Positions 59,197 through 64,000 of a stretch of 64,000 bases of DNA are shown piece after piece. Origin of the DNA: Caldilineaceae bacterium (GTDB lineage: Bacteria; Chloroflexota; Anaerolineae; Caldilineales; Caldilineaceae); assembly GCA_019637645.1 (NCBI GenBank), contig JAHBVH010000034.1:1-64000 (forward strand). Direction: 5' to 3'. Position 1 is the first letter of the stretch. The number at the start of each line of letters is the position of its first letter. The translations under genes were made by a program, and so were the position numbers. Below the pieces are notes generated by a model that saw only the letters and a list, made by a program, of their open reading frames with translations, was not told the origin of the DNA and searched no databases.

Positions 59197-59352
59197 GTTC
59201 CCGGCGACTAGATCTGCCCATAAGGCATCATAGGCAACGGGGTCAAGCGGTAAATGCACTGCCCGCTCTTTGATCGCGGCCCCCATAATGGCGTTGACCA
59301 GTTCTACAGTCTGGCGAGCCGATGCGGCGGGAACGAGGAGATCTGCTTCATT
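59197..59352 (-). pseudogene. Probable C-terminal remnant of a Gfo/Idh/MocA-type oxidoreductase
   Basis: About 52 codons read NEADLLVPAASARQTVELVN followed by AIMGAAIKERAVHLPLDPV. This resembles the C-terminal helix and strand of Gfo/Idh/MocA dehydrogenases (SARQTVELVNAI, AVHLPLD). No Rossmann part is present and the frame runs into repeats on both sides. Taken as a decayed fragment. Confidence 0.4.
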
Positions 59353-59581
59353 CCGGCAAGCGGACAACGCTGTCAGCATGCCTATCTTCGATAGCTTTTG
59401 CTTTTTCGATCCCACTCAGGTAAAATGACGATGCTCGCTTGGTCGCCAATTGCGACTTTTGACGCAGCTGTGTTTGCCTGAACGCACCTAGACGGTGTGG
59501 AGACGGCGTGAAGACATCGGTGACAAACAACGCCAGCTGCCAACAAAGACCTGTCAACGCCGGAACAACAAAACATACCTA

Positions 59582-62500
59582 ATGGTCTCTCTTCAGTTAA
59601 CTCTCTTTGGCACCTTCCAGTTAACCTTGGATGGCGCGCCCATTACGCGGTTTCGTAGTCAGCGAGAAGTGGCCTTGTTGGTCTACTTGGCGGTGGAAGC
59701 CCGCCAAGCCCATCCACGGGAGCGCCTAGCGGGCCTCCTCTGGCCCGATAAGCCCGAAGCGACCGCACGGCAGAATCTCCGTCAGACGTTGATGAATTTG
59801 CGCACGCTGCTGAATGACGATCAGCGCCCCATTCCGCTCCTGCTCACCGAGCGGAATACCGTTCAATGGAACGGGAACAGCAGCTACACCCTGGATGTAG
59901 AAACCTTTCGCAAGCAGCTAGCCGCTTGTGCTAGCTGTCCGCATTTGGATCTAGCCACCTGTGCGGATTGTCAGGCGCGCCTGAGCGAGGCGGTCGCCCT
60001 CTATCAAGGGCCCTTTTTAAGTAACTTTGCCTTTAGCGATAGTGATCTCTTTGAAGAATGGCTGCTCCTGACGCGTGAGCATTTTCAGCAACAAGTGCTA
60101 CAGACGTTGAGCCTCTTGAGCGCTAGCGCTTTTGCCCAAGGTCATTGGGCCAAGGTAGAGCAATGGGCCCGGCGGCAGGTAACCCTCGATCCACTGCATG
60201 AACCAGCACAACGCTACTTGATCCAAGCATTGACCAACAAAGGCGACCGCGGTGGTGCTCTCAGTCACTTCGAAAACTTTGCCGCCTACTTGCAGCGCGA
60301 ATTGGGCGTTGAGCCAAGCCCCGAAACACTCGCCTTGATCGAGCAGCTCCGCACGAATGCCCCTTCTACGCAACCGGCTAGGCGTGTCAGCCGCGAACTG
60401 CCACCCCAAAGCCCATCACCCCAAAGCCCATCACCCCAAAGCCCATCGTCACGGGCTTCGGCGAGTGCCAATATCTATCAACTAGCCGCCGGCAAACTCA
60501 CCGATCTTCTCTCGCCCCCCCCTATCTCAGCCCAATCGGTGGCTGAAGCGCAGACAGCCCCCCCATCAGCCCATCAGCCCATCAACCCCACTGCGCTGCG
60601 CGATTGGGGGGGTACTGCGCCCAATAGCCTATTTGTAGGCCGACAAGCCGAAGAAGGCCAAGTGAGCGGGTGGCTGCAAAGCGGTGTCCGGGTGATCTGC
60701 CTGTGGAACTGGGCTGGCATGGGGAAGACAGCGCTAGCTCAAGCGGTGGCGCGTAGCCAGGCCGACCATTTTTCAGTGGTCATCTGGCGTTCGGTAGCCA
60801 ATGCACCATCCTTACCCACCTTGTTGGACGACTGGCTGGCCCGATTGGGTGAGTCCGCGACGGCAGGTGCCACGACAACGCTTGATCACCAATTGAACCG
60901 GCTCTTTGATCACCTGCGCAGCCGCCGTACTTTGCTGGTGCTAGACAACCTCGAAGCGCTCATGCAGCCAGGATTGGCCGGGCGCTTTCAACCAGAACAT
61001 GAAATCTATAACCAGTTCTTACAGCGCTTTGTCCAGAGCGACCACCAAAGTGTGCTCCTGCTGGCCAGCCGCGAGCAGCTCGAGTTGTTTGCGCGCCTAG
61101 AAGAGGAAACCCCGCTGGTCCGTTCATTGGCAGTCGCTGGGCTTGGGGTTACGGCTGGGCAACAGTTGCTAGCGGCCCATGGGCTCTCTTTGTCTGCCGC
61201 GGCGGCGGCACCGCTGATTGCGCGTTTCGATGGCAACCCGACTCTGCTCCAATTTGCCGCTCACTCGATCCAAGATCTCTTTGGTGGCGATGTAACCGCC
61301 TTTTTTAGTCAAGAAGCGCTGATGTATGGCCCGATCCGAGAGCTCTTTGACCACTATCGCGCCCGGCTACCCTATATTGAAGGTGCGCTTTTGATCTGGC
61401 TCGCGCTCGCCTGTGAGCCTGTGCCCCTCGCCCAATTGCGCACGACCCTTGTCCCCCCGATTGCGCCCGAACTCGCCACAGAAGGGGCACGCTATTCACC
61501 GAATGGTTTTTTCGAAGCGATTCACTCCTTGCAGCGACGTGGCTTGTTAGAGCAAACGCCAGCCGGCTTTACCACTGTTGCCACCGTGGTCCAGAATATG
61601 AGTAGCTTCATGCTGGAGCTGCTCATGCAGGAGATCCTCGCGGGAAAAGCTGGGGCAGGGCTCTATGAGGTGGCGCTGGTGAATCCGTTGGCAACCGAGG
61701 AGACCCAACAAAAACAACTCGATCGGCTGGTGCGTCCGCTGGTGGCACAGATTGTGCAACAACTGGGCTACGCTGGGCTAGCCGCGCGGCTAGCCCAGTT
61801 GGAGACGGCCGCGCGGCAGGCCCCCTTGTCAACGCGCAACTACCTCCAGGAAAATCTGGCAACCTTGTCCACCTATCTGCGCACGCGCTATGTGGCAGCT
61901 GGGCAAACCGAGGTCGTGCAGCTTGAGCCATTGGTCCCTCCGATTGCAGTCTCAGCAGCGCACACCTCTCCCGCAGAATCGAGTGCGTCCATCCCCGCGG
62001 TCCTGCCCGATCAACTGACGCCTATCGTGGGGCGTGAGCGCGAACTCGCCGAATTAATCGAGCGGCTGCGTCAGCCTGCGGTCCGGCTAATGACCTTGGT
62101 TGGCGCGGGTGGCCTGGGTAAAACCACCTTGGCGTTGGCAGTGGCGCAAGCATTATTGGCCGAGGCCCGCGTCGCCCCCAACACGATCTATGCTGATGGG
62201 ATCTTCTTTGTGGCCCTTGCCCCGCTGACCAGCGCCGCGGAGTTACCTTCGGCCATCGCGACAGTTCTCGGGCTGAGCCTACAGGGGAGTGATCTCAGCC
62301 AAGCCTTGGCACAGCAGCTACGCCATAAACAGCTCCTGTTGATCTTGGACAATGTGGAACATCTGCTGCACGAAGCGCCCCAAACCGCGCCCAGTGATAG
62401 TCGCAGTGACAGGCGCAGCATTCATACGATCATCGACGTGGTACAGAGCGCACACGGTGTGCAGATCCTCACCACCTCGCGCGAGCGGCTGAATTTGCGC

Positions 62501-64000
62501 GGTGAACATCTCTACCCCGTGCCGCCCCTCGCTTTTGCCGAGCGGGCGACGCTGGCCGAGGCGAAGACCGCGCCCGCGGTACAGCTCTTTGTCCAGAATG
62601 CCCAGCGGAGTGATACCAGCTTTGATCTCACGACTGCCGATCTGCCGGCAGTCGTGCGCATCTGTCAGTTGGTGCAAGGGATGCCCCTAGGCTTGGAATT
62701 GGCCGCGGCCCATGTCGGGCTCTTGCCCCTCGCCGCGATCGCCAGTGAGATCGAGCGCAGTGCCGAGTTTCTAGCCGTAGATTGGCATGATGTCCCCGAG
62801 CGCCAACGCAGTCTGCGTGCGGTCTTTGATTGGTCGTGGCAGTTGCTCAATCCAACCGAGCAACATACCCTGCGCCAACTGGCGATCTTCCGCGGGGGCT
62901 TTACACGGGCGGCGGCCCAGCAAATCGCGAATGCCAACTTACCCGCGCTCACGAATTTATGGCGCAAATCATTGTTGCAACGGACAGAAGCTAACACAGC
63001 TGGCAGTGTAACGGGGGAGCGGTATCAGATCCACGAATTGCTCCGCCAATTTGCCATGGAGCAGCTCGACAACGAACCAGCGGCGGAGCAAGCAGTGCAC
63101 GCTCGTCATGCACTTTATTATTTACAATGGCTGATGGCCCAGCAGGTCGATCTCAGTGGTCCACGCTACCAAGCCACGCTCCATGCCGTCGAGAGCGAAG
63201 TGGGAAACCTAACCGCGGCTTGGGCGTGGGCCATTGCCCAGCGGAACCTGGACTTGCTCGCCGCAGTCATTCCTAGCCTAAGCGCTTACTATCAGCGGCG
63301 CGGGCGCTACCAAGAAGGCTATGCGGCCTGTCAAAACTTAGTCAGCCAACTGGGTCCAACCCCCACCGCAGATGACGCGGTATTGGCCGTGGGCCAGGGC
63401 CTAGCCTACCAAGGGGCCTTTGCCATTGAATTGAAGCGCCTGACCGAAGCGCGCGCCTTGTTAGAGCACAGTCTACGCTTGCTTAACCGCCCAGCTTTTC
63501 AGGCCGCCTCTGCTTTTGTCTATTACTCGCTAGGGTATACCGCCGCGCTGCAAGGCCAATTAGCACAAGCGCATAGTTGGCTAGAAAGAGGGCTTACGCT
63601 ATACCAGGAGCACGGTGATCGGCTTGGCGCAGCGCTCACCCTTCATCGTTTGGGTCGCCTCGCTTGGCTAACGGGGGAATACACCCAAGCGCACCATTGG
63701 CACAGCAAAAGCCTTGCGCTTTATCGTATGCTCGATGACCGCATGGGGGCCATTCATGCGATCAGCGATCTGGCAATGGTCAGTGTGTTGGTTGATCGGG
63801 TGCTGGAAGCGACGCAGCTCTTTGCCGAAGCGAATACGCTGATCGAACTATTGGATGATCCACTTGAAAGCGCCGAGGCGCGGCGGCGGTTGGGCTGGCT
63901 CCTTGCCCAAGTGGGGTACAATCAGGCCGCGCAGGAGCAGTACGAAATTTGTCTCACCCTCATTACGACGGCCCAAGAGGAGCATTTTCGCCTGGAAGCC
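59582..64000 (+). CDS. BTAD-type regulator with two NTPase modules and TPR repeats (runs off the window)
   Basis: At least 1473 residues, still open at base 64000. A winged-helix/BTAD region (1-265) shows LTLFGTFQLTLDG, LLVYLAVEARQAHPRERL and QRELGVEPSPETLALIEQL. A linker contains three 15-bp tandem repeats (60404-60448) giving PQSPSPQSPSPQSPS. NTPase 1 has NWAGMGKTALAQ (Lys382) and LLVLDNLEAL; NTPase 2 has VGAGGLGKTTLALAV (Lys847) and LLLILDNVEHLL with LTTSRERL. TPR-like helices follow from about 1130. Two STAND modules in one BTAD protein are uncommon. No strong ribosome site. Transcribed away from the 55311 regulator. Confidence 0.85.
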   Translation, partial: MVSLQLTLFGTFQLTLDGAPITRFRSQREVALLVYLAVEARQAHPRERLAGLLWPDKPEATARQNLRQTLMNLRTLLNDDQRPIPLLLTERNTVQWNGNSSYTLDVETFRKQLAACASCPHLDLATCADCQARLSEAVALYQGPFLSNFAFSDSDLFEEWLLLTREHFQQQVLQTLSLLSASAFAQGHWAKVEQWARRQVTLDPLHEPAQRYLIQALTNKGDRGGALSHFENFAAYLQRELGVEPSPETLALIEQLRTNAPSTQPARRVSRELPPQSPSPQSPSPQSPSSRASASANIYQLAAGKLTDLLSPPPISAQSVAEAQTAPPSAHQPINPTALRDWGGTAPNSLFVGRQAEEGQVSGWLQSGVRVICLWNWAGMGKTALAQAVARSQADHFSVVIWRSVANAPSLPTLLDDWLARLGESATAGATTTLDHQLNRLFDHLRSRRTLLVLDNLEALMQPGLAGRFQPEHEIYNQFLQRFVQSDHQSVLLLASREQLELFARLEEETPLVRSLAVAGLGVTAGQQLLAAHGLSLSAAAAAPLIARFDGNPTLLQFAAHSIQDLFGGDVTAFFSQEALMYGPIRELFDHYRARLPYIEGALLIWLALACEPVPLAQLRTTLVPPIAPELATEGARYSPNGFFEAIHSLQRRGLLEQTPAGFTTVATVVQNMSSFMLELLMQEILAGKAGAGLYEVALVNPLATEETQQKQLDRLVRPLVAQIVQQLGYAGLAARLAQLETAARQAPLSTRNYLQENLATLSTYLRTRYVAAGQTEVVQLEPLVPPIAVSAAHTSPAESSASIPAVLPDQLTPIVGRERELAELIERLRQPAVRLMTLVGAGGLGKTTLALAVAQALLAEARVAPNTIYADGIFFVALAPLTSAAELPSAIATVLGLSLQGSDLSQALAQQLRHKQLLLILDNVEHLLHEAPQTAPSDSRSDRRSIHTIIDVVQSAHGVQILTTSRERLNLRGEHLYPVPPLAFAERATLAEAKTAPAVQLFVQNAQRSDTSFDLTTADLPAVVRICQLVQGMPLGLELAAAHVGLLPLAAIASEIERSAEFLAVDWHDVPERQRSLRAVFDWSWQLLNPTEQHTLRQLAIFRGGFTRAAAQQIANANLPALTNLWRKSLLQRTEANTAGSVTGERYQIHELLRQFAMEQLDNEPAAEQAVHARHALYYLQWLMAQQVDLSGPRYQATLHAVESEVGNLTAAWAWAIAQRNLDLLAAVIPSLSAYYQRRGRYQEGYAACQNLVSQLGPTPTADDAVLAVGQGLAYQGAFAIELKRLTEARALLEHSLRLLNRPAFQAASAFVYYSLGYTAALQGQLAQAHSWLERGLTLYQEHGDRLGAALTLHRLGRLAWLTGEYTQAHHWHSKSLALYRMLDDRMGAIHAISDLAMVSVLVDRVLEATQLFAEANTLIELLDDPLESAEARRRLGWLLAQVGYNQAAQEQYEICLTLITTAQEEHFRLEA
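60404..60448. repeat. 15-bp tandem repeat x3 in the regulator linker
   Basis: CCCCAAAGCCCATCA occurs three times (last base of the third copy differs), encoding a repeated PQSPS linker between BTAD and the first NTPase. Confidence 0.85.

Larger units (their letters stand above)
58860..59581. other. Divergent intergenic region between two regulators
   Basis: 722 bases with no intact gene. It contains a full MITE-like repeat (58911-58990), an 11-bp G+C-rich hairpin (59152-59179) and a remnant of an oxidoreductase-type gene (59197-59352). Promoters of both regulators should lie here; none is clear. Confidence 0.55.

Noticed and set aside
59348..59557. A 69-codon minus-strand frame near the second regulator
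   Set aside because: No recognisable family and it is in a different frame from the oxidoreductase remnant; probably noncoding debris.

Overview
The window looks like a chromosomal segment of a Chloroflexota bacterium, probably from the Caldilinea/Anaerolineae side. This is inferred from gene content: BTAD/STAND regulators with TPR tails, Rex, a YfhO-type membrane protein, CHAT/subtilase/glycosidase genes, many lipoproteins with a classical lipobox, and G+C-rich coding with Shine-Dalgarno starts. No rRNA or tRNA gene is visible, so the assignment is not certain.

Region 1 (1-20500, all minus strand) is an iron/metallophore locus. It holds a complete FecCD-type ABC importer (two permeases, one ATPase) and the start of a second permease at the left edge. 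Eight substrate-binding lipoproteins carry about twelve binding domains in all. Six domains share a six-cysteine signature (CX4C, CX10C, CC) that I do not recognise from described siderophore-binding proteins. A ferritin sits inside the array. An FMN split-barrel protein overlaps the second permease. Upstream lie a small lipoprotein, a FhuF-like iron reductase and the redox sensor Rex, which has a His/Cys-rich N-terminal tail. The presumed flow is binding at the cell surface, import, reductive release, and storage in ferritin (Dps lies further on), with NADH-linked control by Rex. A decayed vapBC-like pair and a relic gene tail record past rearrangement.

Region 2 (20.6-28.9 kb) is mixed: Dps, two related small unknown proteins, a 52-residue zinc protein, a short-chain dehydrogenase, a DUF35 protein split into two genes, a YfhO-like protein, cytochrome b5 overlapping a VOC protein, and a membrane-anchored Trm112-like protein. 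It also holds a candidate small RNA and a 5 x 13 bp tandem repeat.

Region 3 (29-39.8 kb) is mostly housekeeping: a NamZ-like muramidase, a divergent chaperonin lacking a key ATPase aspartate, a BNR-repeat protein, oligopeptidase B, phosphohexomutase, RadA and a chromate transporter.

Region 4 (40.1-54.5 kb, all minus) is the most unusual. It contains a secreted tandem OsmC plus tandem YdhR-like protein, a 1668-residue protein with a lipase-like domain and two caspase-like centres, a subtilase, and three glycosidase-like proteins. Five of the six lack a signal peptide. The compact layout suggests a proteolytic/lipolytic/glycolytic effector system of unknown purpose.

Region 5 (54.7-64 kb) has two divergent BTAD-type regulators separated by gene remnants and a MITE-like repeat. 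The second has two NTPase modules and runs off the window. A family of palindromic intergenic repeats is scattered through the whole window.
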